Source: JAZQUM01 sp045631305
Lineage (GTDB): Bacteria; Bacillota; Clostridia; Oscillospirales; Oscillospiraceae
Assembly (NCBI GenBank): GCA_045631305.1
Contig: JAZQUM010000144.1
Coordinates: 1 to 40,176, forward strand
Direction of reading: 5' to 3'
Length of the DNA: 40,176 bases
The position numbers and the translations under genes were made by a program. The notes beneath the pieces are model-generated. The model ran no database searches. It worked only from the letters and a program-made list of their open reading frames with translations, and was not told the origin of the DNA. Position 1 is the first letter of the stretch, and the number at the start of each line of letters is the position of its first letter. This document shows positions 1 to 8,003 of this stretch, piece by piece.

Positions 1-626
1 AAGGGCTCCATCATGGCCTGCTGGCAGGGCTTGGTGTGGAACACGCGGTCCAGCACGATGTCGCACTCGGCAAGGACCTTGTCCACATCGCCGTGGCCGC
101 GCTGGCCCTTGGAGATGAGGTTGCGCTTGGGTTCGCCGCCGGTGGGGATGGCCACAGTCCAGTCGTCTTCATCGTGGACCACAGCGGGGTTATCGATGGC
201 GGTGTGCATATCCAGCACGGCGGGCAGCACCTTATAATCCACCTTCACGGCCTTCATGGCGCGGTGGGCGGCCTTTTCGTTTTCAGCGGCAATGATGGCC
301 ACCACGTCACCTACGAAACGCACATGACGGTCGATGATGAGGCGGTCATAGGGGGAAATTTCGGGATAGGTCTGACCTGCGATGGTGAAGCGGTTCTTGG
401 GCGCATCTTCCCAGGTGAGAACTTCCACCACGCCGGGGATCTTTTTAGCGGCGGTGGTATCGATATTTTCCACGATAGCGTTGGCATGGGGGCTGCGCAG
501 GATCTTTACCACCAGCGCGTCAGAGGGCACCAGATCGTCCATAAAAGAGGGCTTGCCCAGAAGGAGCTGCATAGCGTCCTTCTTACGGATGGACTGACCC
601 ACAACTTTACAATTTTTCTTTTCCAT
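1..626 (-). CDS. Molybdenum hydroxylase (xanthine dehydrogenase family) Mo-binding subunit, 3' part missing
   Basis: N-terminal 208 codons of the large molybdopterin-binding subunit of a xanthine dehydrogenase/CO dehydrogenase-type hydroxylase; the gene runs off the left edge. The reading frame opens at ATG 626-624 behind a GGAGGGGGAG-type ribosome-binding site and stays open to base 1. The N-terminal aldehyde oxidase/xanthine dehydrogenase a/b hammerhead domain is visible, including the stretches RSPHANAIVENIDTTAA and HVRFVGDVVAIIAAENEKAA. The Mo-cofactor loops and catalytic Glu would lie outside the window. It is the third gene of a FAD, 2Fe-2S, Mo operon (11 bases after the 2Fe-2S gene), the usual arrangement for a heterotrimeric enzyme. 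The substrate (xanthine, another purine, nicotinate or an aromatic) cannot be told from this part. Confidence 0.9.
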   Translation of the reverse strand, partial: MEKKNCKVVGQSIRKKDAMQLLLGKPSFMDDLVPSDALVVKILRSPHANAIVENIDTTAAKKIPGVVEVLTWEDAPKNRFTIAGQTYPEISPYDRLIIDRHVRFVGDVVAIIAAENEKAAHRAMKAVKVDYKVLPAVLDMHTAIDNPAVVHDEDDWTVAIPTGGEPKRNLISKGQRGHGDVDKVLAECDIVLDRVFHTKPCQQAMMEP

Positions 627-637
627 ACTCCCCCTCC

Positions 638-1093
638 TTATGCCTTGCGGCTCGTCAGGTATGCGCGGATGCCGCGCAGCTGACCTTCATAGCCGGAACA
701 GCGGCACAGATTCCCCGCAAGATAGGCAAGAATCTCTTCATCCGTGGGATCGGGATTTTCCCGCAGCAACGCGATGGTGTTCATCACAAGACCGGGGCTG
801 CAGTAGCCGCACTGCTCGGCAGCTTCATCGGCAATGAAGCCAATGAAATCGGCAGCTTCTTCCTGCATGCCTTCCAGAGTGGTGATGCTGTGGCCGTCAG
901 CGCGGGCAGCCAGCATGGAACAGGAAAGGATGGGCTTTTCATCCATCAGCACGGTGCAAAGACCGCAAGCGGAAGTTTCGCAGCCGCGCTTAACACTGTA
1001 GCAACCGTTGGCGCGGAGAAAATCGATCAGCATGAGATCGGGCTCGATCTCAGCGCAAAGGGGGTTGCCGTTGAGAGTGATTTTAATTTCCAT
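638..1093 (-). CDS. Molybdenum hydroxylase 2Fe-2S subunit (XdhC/CoxS-like)
   Basis: Iron-sulfur subunit (151 aa) that passes electrons between the Mo and FAD subunits. Both [2Fe-2S] sites are complete: plant-ferredoxin type C38-x4-C43-x2-C46-x11-C58, and the C-terminal four-helix type C95-x2-C98 with C130-x-C132 (CGYCSPG ... CRCSGY). The length is normal for a stand-alone small subunit. Its start overlaps the end of the FAD-subunit gene by 11 bases, and the Mo-subunit gene follows 11 bases later, so the three are very likely translationally coupled. The family is certain; the substrate of the complex is not. Confidence 0.95.
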   Translation of the reverse strand: MEIKITLNGNPLCAEIEPDLMLIDFLRANGCYSVKRGCETSACGLCTVLMDEKPILSCSMLAARADGHSITTLEGMQEEAADFIGFIADEAAEQCGYCSPGLVMNTIALLRENPDPTDEEILAYLAGNLCRCSGYEGQLRGIRAYLTSRKA

Positions 1094-1883
1094 GAGCTTC
1101 TCCTTCCATTTCCTTCAGGCAGCGTTCCGTCAGCACGCGGATAAGGCGGGTACGGTAAGCGGCGCTGCCGCGAATGTTTTCCGCTGTAGGAATCGTCTTT
1201 GCGGCAAGGTCAGCAAAGCGGGCAATCGCTTCTTCACTGTAACCCTTGGCAAGGATACCGCCTCTGTCACGCAGCAGGCGGGGCGCGCCGGGACGGGCGC
1301 CGATGACCACGCGGTGTTCCCCCTTCACGCAGCTGACCGCGCAGGCCAGCACGGAAAAGTCAGTTCTGCTCTTGCGCACCGTGGCATAGGTAAAGCGGCC
1401 GGGGCGCTTTTTTACAATAAGGCGCACCAGAATATCATTATCCTTCTTCATGCGGGCAAACTCTTCCAGCGGCACAGTACCGCCGGCATAAAGTTCCACA
1501 TAAGTATCCATAGAGAGGAACAGCGTCATCACGTCGGAGAAGCCGAAGCGACCGAAAATACTGCCGCCCACGGTAGCCATGTTACGGAACTGCACACCAA
1601 CAATGTCCTTTACAGCTTTTTCCACCGCGCCGTTAGTGTATTCGGCAAGACCTGCGTGCTGCTCCAACTGGCGCAGCGTCACCATAGCACCGATAGAAAA
1701 TTCCTTTTCCGTTTCGCGAATGGTATCTAACCCCAGATCGGAAAGATCGATGGCAGTCTGAATGGAGATATCCCCTGTTTTCAGCCACATCATGCCGCCA
1801 ATGATCCGGGCAGAGCGCTTGGAATTAAGTTCATACGCTTCCTGCAAGCTTTTAACCCGCACATAATTCTGTATGGTGATCAT
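1083..1883 (-). CDS. Molybdenum hydroxylase FAD-binding subunit (XdhB/CoxM-like)
   Basis: FAD subunit (266 aa) of the same hydroxylase. The FAD-binding PCMH-type fold shows the N-terminal IIGGMMWLK loop near residue 28 and the second flavin motif RNMATVGGSIFGRFGFSDV near residue 102. A CO dehydrogenase flavoprotein C-terminal domain follows. In the second motif the usual Asn/Pro-rich segment (IGGNI..xxPxxD) is changed to VGGSIFGRFGFSD, as in some clostridial homologues. ATG 1883-1881 follows a run of G (AGGGGGG) at suitable distance. It is the first gene of the three-gene hydroxylase set and begins 31 bases after the era stop, with no terminator between, so era read-through is possible. Confidence 0.92.
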   Translation of the reverse strand: MITIQNYVRVKSLQEAYELNSKRSARIIGGMMWLKTGDISIQTAIDLSDLGLDTIRETEKEFSIGAMVTLRQLEQHAGLAEYTNGAVEKAVKDIVGVQFRNMATVGGSIFGRFGFSDVMTLFLSMDTYVELYAGGTVPLEEFARMKKDNDILVRLIVKKRPGRFTYATVRKSRTDFSVLACAVSCVKGEHRVVIGARPGAPRLLRDRGGILAKGYSEEAIARFADLAAKTIPTAENIRGSAAYRTRLIRVLTERCLKEMEGEAHGN

Positions 1884-1914
1884 AACGAGACCCCCCTGTT
1901 TTATTTTTTAAAAT

Positions 1915-2814
1915 TTATTTATCATCATAGCCGAAGGAGCGGATATAGTTGGCATTTTCTCTCCACTTTTCCTTCACCTTGATCCATGTTTCCATATATA
2001 CCTTGGTGCCCATAAAGCGCTCGATGTCCTGACGGGCAAGGGTGCTGATCTTCTTGAGCATTTCACCGTGCTTGCCGATGATAATACCCTTGTGGCTGGC
2101 CTTTTCACAATAGATGGTCACATCCAGATCGATGATGCCGTTGTCGCGCCCGGTAAAGCGGGTCACTTCCACAGCGGTGCCGTGGGGAATTTCCTTATCG
2201 AGACAGTGGAGCATCTTTTCACGCACCAGTTCGCTTACCACCTGGCGGTCAGGCTGGTCGGTGGTCATATCTTCGGGGAAGAGATGAGGGCCTTCCACAG
2301 CATAGCCGGAAAGCTCTTCCATCAGTGCTTCCAGACCGTCACCGGTGCGGGCGGAGATGGGGATAATGGCCTTGAAGCCGTCATAAGCTTCGCTGTAAGC
2401 GGCGATAACGGCAAGGAGCTCGTCCTTATTGGCCACAGTATCGATTTTATTGATCACAAGGATGGCGGGAATATCGGACGCCTTAATACGCTCAATAATC
2501 TCCATTTCAGGGCCGCCAACATGGGGGATGGGTTCTACCAACAGCATGAGTGCATCCACATCCACAATGCTTTCCTTAACCACCTTTACCATGTAGTCGC
2601 CAAGGCGGTTGCGGGCACGATGGAGACCGGGGGTATCCAGCAACACATACTGGGTGTCACCGCGATTCACCACGCCATAAATACGGTTGCGGGTGGTCTG
2701 GGGCTTGTTGGACACGATGGCGATCTTTTCACCCACCAGCGCGTTGGTCAGGCTGGATTTGCCTACATTGGGGCGGCCGCACACCGTGACCATAGCAGTT
2801 TTTGTCTTTTGCAT
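1915..2814 (-). CDS. era: GTPase Era
   Basis: Ribosome-assembly GTPase that binds the 3' end of 16S rRNA. The 299-aa length is typical. G1 GRPNVGKSS at residues 13-21, switch DTPGLH near 60, G4 NKID near 121, and a C-terminal KH domain with KGIIIGKHGEMLKKI. The start ATG 2814-2812 follows TTGAGGAT. It sits downstream of ybeY, phoH, yqfD and yqfC on the same strand, matching the conserved Firmicute order, although the pgpH, dgkA and cdd genes that often lie between are absent here. Confidence 0.97.
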   Translation of the reverse strand: MQKTKTAMVTVCGRPNVGKSSLTNALVGEKIAIVSNKPQTTRNRIYGVVNRGDTQYVLLDTPGLHRARNRLGDYMVKVVKESIVDVDALMLLVEPIPHVGGPEMEIIERIKASDIPAILVINKIDTVANKDELLAVIAAYSEAYDGFKAIIPISARTGDGLEALMEELSGYAVEGPHLFPEDMTTDQPDRQVVSELVREKMLHCLDKEIPHGTAVEVTRFTGRDNGIIDLDVTIYCEKASHKGIIIGKHGEMLKKISTLARQDIERFMGTKVYMETWIKVKEKWRENANYIRSFGYDDK

Positions 2815-2877
2815 TTCAGGTAATCCTCAACTTTCTTGAGCTTTATATTTTTGCGGCAAATGCCGCCGTTTCACAAA

Positions 2878-3381
2878 TTATCGGGAAAGTTCCATAGCGG
2901 CCATCACCGCTTCTTCCCGCGCGCGCATCTGTGCTTTCTGCTCCCCTTCATCCAGATGGTCATAGCCCAGAAGGTGCAGCACGGAATGCGCCACAAGGTA
3001 GGCAAGCTCTCTCTTGCGGGAGTGGCCGTATTCCTTGGCCTGAGCAGCAACACGCTCCATGGAAAGCACCATGTCGCCAAGGGGAAGAAGGCCCGTTGCC
3101 ACATCCAGAAACTCTTCATCCTCTGCCGTGGGGGGCTCACCGGGAACAAAATCAAACTCAGGGAAACTCAACACATCGGTGGGACGGTCCACACCGCGCA
3201 TGTCCAGATTGATGGCATGGATGCCTTCGTCATTGGTCAAAAGCACATCCACTTCGCACCGCACGTCCACGCCTTCCAGCTCCAGCACCGTGCGGATAGT
3301 CTTGCGGATCAGCGCGCAGTTGGCAGAAGAATCCGCACCGGGAACGTCCGCCGTCACAGGGATATAATGTTTCTTTGCCAT
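2878..3381 (-). CDS. ybeY: Endoribonuclease YbeY (rRNA maturation factor)
   Basis: Metal-dependent single-strand endoribonuclease involved in 16S rRNA 3'-end maturation and ribosome quality control. The 167-aa protein has the diagnostic zinc triad H132-x3-H136-x5-H142 in AHSVLHLLGYDH, and the conserved RPTDVLSFP segment at residues 66-74. The gene starts one base after the phoH stop, and era follows about 60 bases downstream; this phoH-ybeY-era linkage is a hallmark of the family. Confidence 0.97.
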   Translation of the reverse strand: MAKKHYIPVTADVPGADSSANCALIRKTIRTVLELEGVDVRCEVDVLLTNDEGIHAINLDMRGVDRPTDVLSFPEFDFVPGEPPTAEDEEFLDVATGLLPLGDMVLSMERVAAQAKEYGHSRKRELAYLVAHSVLHLLGYDHLDEGEQKAQMRAREEAVMAAMELSR

Positions 3382-3382
3382 A

Positions 3383-4357
3383 TTATCTCTTTCCCTTTCC
3401 CGCGTTTTTCTTATCTTCGTAATCGGAATAGGCCTTGATGATGCGCTGTACCATCACATGGCGCACCACGTCCTGATCGTTAAGCTCGCAAATGCCAACG
3501 CCTTCCACACCCTGCAGAACGCGCATAGCCTCTTTCAGTCCGCTGGGCTTGTCGCCGGGCAGGTCGATCTGGGTAATATCGCCGGTAATGACCATTTTGG
3601 AGCCAAAGCCCATACGGGTCAGGAACATCTTCATCTGCTCGCGGGAGGTATTCTGAGCTTCATCGAGAATGATGAAGCTATCGTCCAGCGTGCGGCCGCG
3701 CATATAGGCAAGAGGCGCTACTTCGATGTTACCCCGCTCCAGATACTTGTTGTAAGTTTCCGCGCCCAGCATATCGAAAAGCGCATCATACAGCGGGCGG
3801 AGATAGGGGTCTACCTTGGACTGCAGGTCACCGGGCAAAAAGCCAAGACGCTCACCTGCTTCCACCGCAGGGCGGGTCAACACGATGCGGTTGATCTCTT
3901 TTGCACGGAAAGCTGCTACCGCTGCAGCCACGGCAAGATAGGTCTTACCCGTACCTGCAGGGCCCACACCGATGGTGACGGAATTTTTGGTAACGGAATC
4001 CACATACTGCTTCTGACCGATGGTCTTGGGCTTGATGGGTCGGCCCTTGGAACTGATGCAGATCACATCCTGGGTAAGCTCCCCGATGCGCTCTTCCTGA
4101 CCGCTGCGGCAAAGGCCGATAACATAGCGCACATGCTGGGCATGAATAGCTTCCCCTTTTGCAGAAAGAGTCAAAAGGGCATTCACCGCTTTTACCGCCA
4201 GCATGGTATCTTCCGGTTCACCGTTAATATGCAGTTCACCGTCGCGGTTGGTAATGGTCACATGGAATTCAGCTTCCAGCAAGCGGATATTCTCATCGAA
4301 AGAACCGAAAATATTGATTGCCTGCTCCATTCTTTCAATGCTGATGCGCTGTTCCAT
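3383..4357 (-). CDS. phoH: PhoH family ATPase
   Basis: Cytoplasmic P-loop ATPase (PhoH/PhoL family) linked to RNA metabolism. With the chosen start it is 324 aa. Walker A VGPAGTGKTYLA at 131-142 and Walker B FIILDEAQ ending near 235. An N-terminal KH-like region precedes the ATPase domain. I use ATG 4357-4355 because GGAGG lies 9 bases upstream; an earlier in-frame ATG at 4402 would overlap yqfD and has no such site. It begins 4 bases after the yqfD stop and ends 1 base before ybeY, so the genes form one operon. Confidence 0.95.
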   Translation of the reverse strand: MEQRISIERMEQAINIFGSFDENIRLLEAEFHVTITNRDGELHINGEPEDTMLAVKAVNALLTLSAKGEAIHAQHVRYVIGLCRSGQEERIGELTQDVICISSKGRPIKPKTIGQKQYVDSVTKNSVTIGVGPAGTGKTYLAVAAAVAAFRAKEINRIVLTRPAVEAGERLGFLPGDLQSKVDPYLRPLYDALFDMLGAETYNKYLERGNIEVAPLAYMRGRTLDDSFIILDEAQNTSREQMKMFLTRMGFGSKMVITGDITQIDLPGDKPSGLKEAMRVLQGVEGVGICELNDQDVVRHVMVQRIIKAYSDYEDKKNAGKGKR

Positions 4358-4361
4358 TGAC

Positions 4362-5558
4362 TTATTCCTCCAAATCATGCAAGATTTCTTCACTGCGGCC
4401 AATCTCTTCCAGGCACTCTGCCGAAAGGGTCACATAAAAAATATCCCCTTCCTCCCGCAGCGTTACAAGGGTGGAAATCACGCTCCCGCCGGGAGTCAAC
4501 TGCGAGAGCAGATATTCTGTAAGAATCGTCTCTCCCAGTTCCTGCGCTTCCAAAAAAGAGCGCTCCTCCGCCAGGGGAAAATAGCTTTGCCGCGTCTCGC
4601 GCACCCACACAAAAGGCAGCGCCAAACCGCCGGGCAAACTCCACCTCATTCTGCTGTTTATTATATCATATTGGGGTGCTTCAATGCTACAGTTATTTCG
4701 ATAGAAATTTATTCTCTTTCTCCCCAAAACCGCTGCAAAACGGGCGCTCTCCGCCTCTATTTCTTTGCATACCGTTTCCTTGCTGATGGGCACGGTAAAG
4801 GTATACCACGTGCGGGCTGTAACAGCGCCCATGCCCGCCAGAATGCGAGCCCCCACCGTGTCGGTATCTGCGATGCCGGAAATCAAAAGATCTCCTTTTT
4901 TCACCATAGTCCCGGGCAAAACCGCCGCTTTCCCCGAAAAGACCTGCACCTTTGTCACAAGGCCGCTTTTATCGGCCACCATATTGCGCACGGTCTTTTC
5001 GTCCACGATTTGCGGCACTTCGATCCGCTCCCGCACCTGCACATAAGCGCGGCTGCCGGAAACATTTAACGCAAGATAACTAAGCTGCGGGATCTTCAAA
5101 AGCATGCGGTTTCGCAGCATCTGGGAATCAATGCCAAGGCCGAAGGTGCCGTATGTCACGCCGCACTCTTCCAATGCCCGCAAAATCTCTTCTTCCCCCA
5201 CAGTTTCATTGCCTTCCACCACAATATCCCACACAAAAAAGGATCCCAGCACCGTCATAAGGAAGGCTGCGGCAATCCCCACAAGCAAAACTTCACGCCG
5301 CCGAAAACGGCGGGCAAAAAACATAAAACCACAGCGTTTTTCCACACGGTAAGAACAATCCAGTTTTCCCGTAAGACCACGCAGCCGCCCATAGTCCCGG
5401 CGGGTAAATTTCAGCGAAAACTCTTGCTCTGAGATCCATTTCAAATCCCAAAAGCGAATGCCATTGGCACTACAGAGATTTAAAAACCGCTCGGGATAGG
5501 GCGACTCCACCCGCACCGATACTGTACCCACCGCCATATGCAAAGCTTTTTGCAGCAT
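4362..5558 (-). CDS. yqfD: Sporulation protein YqfD
   Basis: Membrane-linked sporulation protein (398 aa), in Bacillus expressed in the mother cell and needed for normal spore formation; its molecular function is unknown. A long N-terminal region ending in the basic stretch RRFRRREVLL is followed by one transmembrane helix near residues 90-112 (LVGIAAAFLMTVLGSFFVW). Then come a POTRA-like segment (IVVEGNETVGEEEILRALEE) and a mostly beta extracytoplasmic domain. The yqfC-yqfD-phoH order is diagnostic. The ATG at 5558 follows GAAAGGAGCAG. Confidence 0.93.
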   Translation of the reverse strand: MLQKALHMAVGTVSVRVESPYPERFLNLCSANGIRFWDLKWISEQEFSLKFTRRDYGRLRGLTGKLDCSYRVEKRCGFMFFARRFRRREVLLVGIAAAFLMTVLGSFFVWDIVVEGNETVGEEEILRALEECGVTYGTFGLGIDSQMLRNRMLLKIPQLSYLALNVSGSRAYVQVRERIEVPQIVDEKTVRNMVADKSGLVTKVQVFSGKAAVLPGTMVKKGDLLISGIADTDTVGARILAGMGAVTARTWYTFTVPISKETVCKEIEAESARFAAVLGRKRINFYRNNCSIEAPQYDIINSRMRWSLPGGLALPFVWVRETRQSYFPLAEERSFLEAQELGETILTEYLLSQLTPGGSVISTLVTLREEGDIFYVTLSAECLEEIGRSEEILHDLEE

Positions 5559-5570
5559 ACTGCTCCTTTC

Positions 5571-5843
5571 TCAAGAGGGAAACGAAATGTCTGTAATATA
5601 TCCGCCAATGCGGATCTCCTGCCCGGTCATGGCAAGCAGCTGCAGCGCTCTTCCTCTCACCTGCACCGTCAAACTGCCTGCACTGAGGGTGATTTCAGTA
5701 TCACTGTAGGAAAGAATCCCGCCGTGCCGCTCCATAAAAAACTCACGGTTGCCCAAAAGCTCCATATGGGGAAGCCCCGCCGCCACATCTCCCGGAAGAT
5801 CAAAAAGTTCTGCCACATGGAGCATGATCTCCTTTTTTGCCAT
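5571..5843 (-). CDS. yqfC: YabP/YqfC family sporulation protein YqfC
   Basis: Small (90 aa) YabP/YqfC-family protein, in Bacillus part of the mother-cell sporulation regulon. The sequence LPHMELLGNREFFMERHGGI, followed by ITLSAGSLTVQVRG, is the characteristic beta-rich core. The ATG at 5843 is preceded by AAAGGAGGGGAG; an upstream ATG at 5906 would add 21 residues unlike the family. It is the first gene of the yqfC-yqfD-phoH-ybeY-era set and diverges from ylbJ across about 100 bases, so two sporulation genes probably share a control region. Confidence 0.92.
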   Translation of the reverse strand: MAKKEIMLHVAELFDLPGDVAAGLPHMELLGNREFFMERHGGILSYSDTEITLSAGSLTVQVRGRALQLLAMTGQEIRIGGYITDISFPS

Positions 5844-5947
5844 ACACTCCCCTCCTTTTCTTCCAACTCTATGCCACAGGAAAGAAAAACTTGCGTGTCC
5901 GCACATGAGGGGCCGGAAGGCGGCATAGAATAAAGGCGGTGATATGT

Positions 5948-6862
5948 ATGATAAAAAAAGGCACGGTGCAAACCATTTCTTTTCTGGTACTGGGCATCGC
6001 TTTGGCCACTCTGTTATTTTTTGCTCCTCAGGTCTCTCTTGCCGTGCAGGAAGGCCTCACCCTTTGCTACCGCACGGTATTTCCCTCTCTCTTCCCGTTT
6101 TTTGTTCTCTCTACCCTCCTGATTTCTTTGGGATTTGCCGATATATTGGGCAGCGCTCTGGATATTCCTATGCGCTTCTTATTCCACCTGGACGGAAAGT
6201 GCGCAAGCGCGCTGATTTTGGGGCTTGTGGGCGGCTACCCCGTTGGCGCGAGAACCGCTCTCGCTCTCTATCGTGAAGGCAGCTGCACCAAAGAAGAGGC
6301 CGAAAATCTTCTGTCCTTTTGCAACAATTGTGGCCCTGCCTTCATCCTTTCCGTAGCCGGATCCACCGCCCTTGAAAGCCGAAAAGCAGGTCTTCTGCTC
6401 TATCTCATTCATGTGCTTGCCGCGCTTTGCACAGGCCTTTTCTTCCGCAGGAAAACATTTCCGCGAAAAAGTTTTCAGCGGCACATTATACCTCGCCAGG
6501 ATTTCGTGCCCACCTTTGTTGCTTCCGTGCAAAGCGCTTTTTCCGCCATGCTCAGCGTGTGCGGCTTCGTAGTTTTTTTCGCAGTACTGCTCAGCCCTCT
6601 GCGAAGCTTTACCCAAAGCGGATTGCTCCTTGGCGCCGTAGAGCTTTTCAACGGCATCTGCGCCCTTGAGCCCACTGCCGCAGACTTTATTTCCGCCGCT
6701 ACTCTGATAGGTTGGGGCGGACTCAGCGTCCATGCGCAAACAATAGCCCTCCTTTGTGATGAAAATCTTTCTTTGGCCTCATATTTCAAGGGGAAACTGG
6801 TGCATGCTGCTCTATCTTCCCTCTTCGCCTTTCTTACTGTTCTTCTGTACCCATGGCAGTAA
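5948..6862 (+). CDS. ylbJ: Sporulation integral membrane protein YlbJ
   Basis: Polytopic membrane protein (304 aa) of the YlbJ/nucleoside-recognition-like family, needed for spore cortex or heat resistance in Bacillus. Conserved GLVGGYPVGARTA near residue 90 and LLSFCNNCGPAFIL near 120 lie between hydrophobic helices; about eight helices can be seen. The start chosen is ATG 5948, because the stretch AAAGGCGGTGAT just upstream matches the 16S anti-Shine-Dalgarno almost fully; a GTG at 5939 lies inside that site. It diverges from yqfC and ends at a bidirectional terminator shared with the convergent PspC gene. Confidence 0.9.
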   Translation: MIKKGTVQTISFLVLGIALATLLFFAPQVSLAVQEGLTLCYRTVFPSLFPFFVLSTLLISLGFADILGSALDIPMRFLFHLDGKCASALILGLVGGYPVGARTALALYREGSCTKEEAENLLSFCNNCGPAFILSVAGSTALESRKAGLLLYLIHVLAALCTGLFFRRKTFPRKSFQRHIIPRQDFVPTFVASVQSAFSAMLSVCGFVVFFAVLLSPLRSFTQSGLLLGAVELFNGICALEPTAADFISAATLIGWGGLSVHAQTIALLCDENLSLASYFKGKLVHAALSSLFAFLTVLLYPWQ

Positions 6863-6893
6863 AAAAGCCGCAAGTCTTTCGACTTGCGGCTTT
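6861..6893. terminator. Bidirectional terminator between ylbJ and the PspC gene
   Basis: Perfect 10-bp stem GCCGCAAGTC/GACTTGCGGC with a TTTC loop. Six A on the left give a U-tract for minus-strand transcripts, and TTT on the right serves the plus strand. It lies between convergent stop codons. Confidence 0.9.
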
Positions 6894-6903
6894 ACGCATG
6901 CAT

Positions 6904-7101
6904 TTAAAATTCTTCGGGTTTTCTGGGGAAGATAATGGCGCAAACAATGTAAGCAAGAACACCTGCGCCGCCCATAGCGGTAAGAATCACCCACGCAAGA
7001 CGAATGAGAGTGGGATCTACATTCAGATATTCGGCAATACCCGCACAAACACCGTCCAGCATTTTACCCTGGCTGACCTTGTAAAGTCTCTTTTCTCTCA
7101 T
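6904..7101 (-). CDS. PspC domain membrane protein
   Basis: Small protein (65 aa) made almost entirely of one PspC domain: basic N-terminus with LYKVSQGKMLDGVCAGIAEY, then the transmembrane segment LIRLAWVILTAMGGAGVLAY and the closing IFPRKPEEF. PspC proteins relate to the phage-shock membrane-stress response, but stand-alone short ones are common in Firmicutes and their role is unclear. ATG 7101 follows GGGAGAAAAC. It lies 20 bases after the pyridoxamine kinase stop, so it is probably the last gene of that operon. Confidence 0.9.
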   Translation of the reverse strand: MREKRLYKVSQGKMLDGVCAGIAEYLNVDPTLIRLAWVILTAMGGAGVLAYIVCAIIFPRKPEEF

Positions 7102-7121
7102 AGTTTTCTCCCTTCTCCTCA

Positions 7122-7940
7122 TCAAAGTTCTCTCAGATGAGGCTCAAAATTCAACCCGTACAGCTTGTTGGAACCAATGGTATCCTGAATGGAAGCATAG
7201 GTAAAGCGAAGCGCCTTTTCAGCTGCTGACAAGAAAGGCTCTTCTGCCATCATGTACGCGCAGAGGGAAGATGCCAGCACATCGCCGGTACCGGGCAGAT
7301 AAGCATCCACATAGGGGGTGGAAAATCTGCCCTCTTCCCCCGTTTCATTATCCACGGCAAAAAGGCCGATCTCATCGTCACCGTAGCGCACACCCGTCAG
7401 CACCGTTTTTTTGACGCCCAGTTCACGGAAAGCCGCTACCACTTCCCGCACCCAGCTTTCTTCAAAGTGATTGCCACGGAAAGGAAGGCCTGTCACAAGA
7501 GCCGCTTCGGTAAGGTTAGGGGTAGCCACATCGGCGTCCATGCAGAACTTGCGCATATGAGAGGCAAAACTCTCGTCATAAATGCTGTAAAGCGTGCCGT
7601 TATCGCCGATAACAGGATCTACAAATCGGAAAATATCCTTCTGGTCCTTTGCCACATATTCCGCCACGATGTCCAGCTGCTCCACGCTGCCAAAATAGCC
7701 GGTGAGAAGCCCGTCAAATTTCAGGCGGATCTTGCGCCAATGGCCAATAATTTTTTTCATCTCTTCCGTGAGATCCAAAAACGTATAGTCGGTAAATCCG
7801 CCGGTATGGGTGCTCAGCAGCGCCGTGGGCAAAACCACGCACTCGTGGCCCAATGCGCTGAGCACGGGCAGCGCCACCGTGTTGGCAGCCTTGCCCAGGC
7901 AGGAAATATCCTGCACCGACAAAATTCGCTTCTGCTCCAT
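7122..7940 (-). CDS. Pyridoxamine/pyridoxal kinase (PfkB-like fold)
   Basis: Predicted vitamin B6 salvage kinase (272 aa) that phosphorylates pyridoxamine/pyridoxal. Typical N-terminus RILSVQDISCLGKAA, the substrate loop LLSTHTGGFTDYTF near residue 42, the segment FVDPVIGDNGTLY, and the anion-hole/catalytic motif LPGTGDVLASSL in the C-terminal third. The start ATG 7940 has GGAG 10 bases upstream; an in-frame ATG at 8000 would add an unlike 20-residue N-terminus. It follows the HD gene by about 60 bases and precedes the PspC gene. The exact B6 vitamer is inferred from family resemblance. Confidence 0.88.
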   Translation of the reverse strand: MEQKRILSVQDISCLGKAANTVALPVLSALGHECVVLPTALLSTHTGGFTDYTFLDLTEEMKKIIGHWRKIRLKFDGLLTGYFGSVEQLDIVAEYVAKDQKDIFRFVDPVIGDNGTLYSIYDESFASHMRKFCMDADVATPNLTEAALVTGLPFRGNHFEESWVREVVAAFRELGVKKTVLTGVRYGDDEIGLFAVDNETGEEGRFSTPYVDAYLPGTGDVLASSLCAYMMAEEPFLSAAEKALRFTYASIQDTIGSNKLYGLNFEPHLREL

Positions 7941-8003
7941 ATTCTGCCGCTCCTGTCTTGAACTCTCTTTCAATATAACACGGTTTGCTCCGCAAAACAA
8001 GCC

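Noticed and set aside
2829..2843. CTCAA/TTGAG inverted repeat overlapping the era ribosome-binding site
   Set aside because: Only 5 bp with a 5-base loop; too weak to call a regulatory element.
5850..5947. Sigma-E/sigma-K-like boxes (CATAGAGT on the minus strand, CATAGAAT on the plus) between yqfC and ylbJ
   Set aside because: The -10-like sequences are tempting for sporulation genes, but no matching -35 stands at the right distance, and the plus-strand box would place the RNA start inside the ribosome-binding site of ylbJ.
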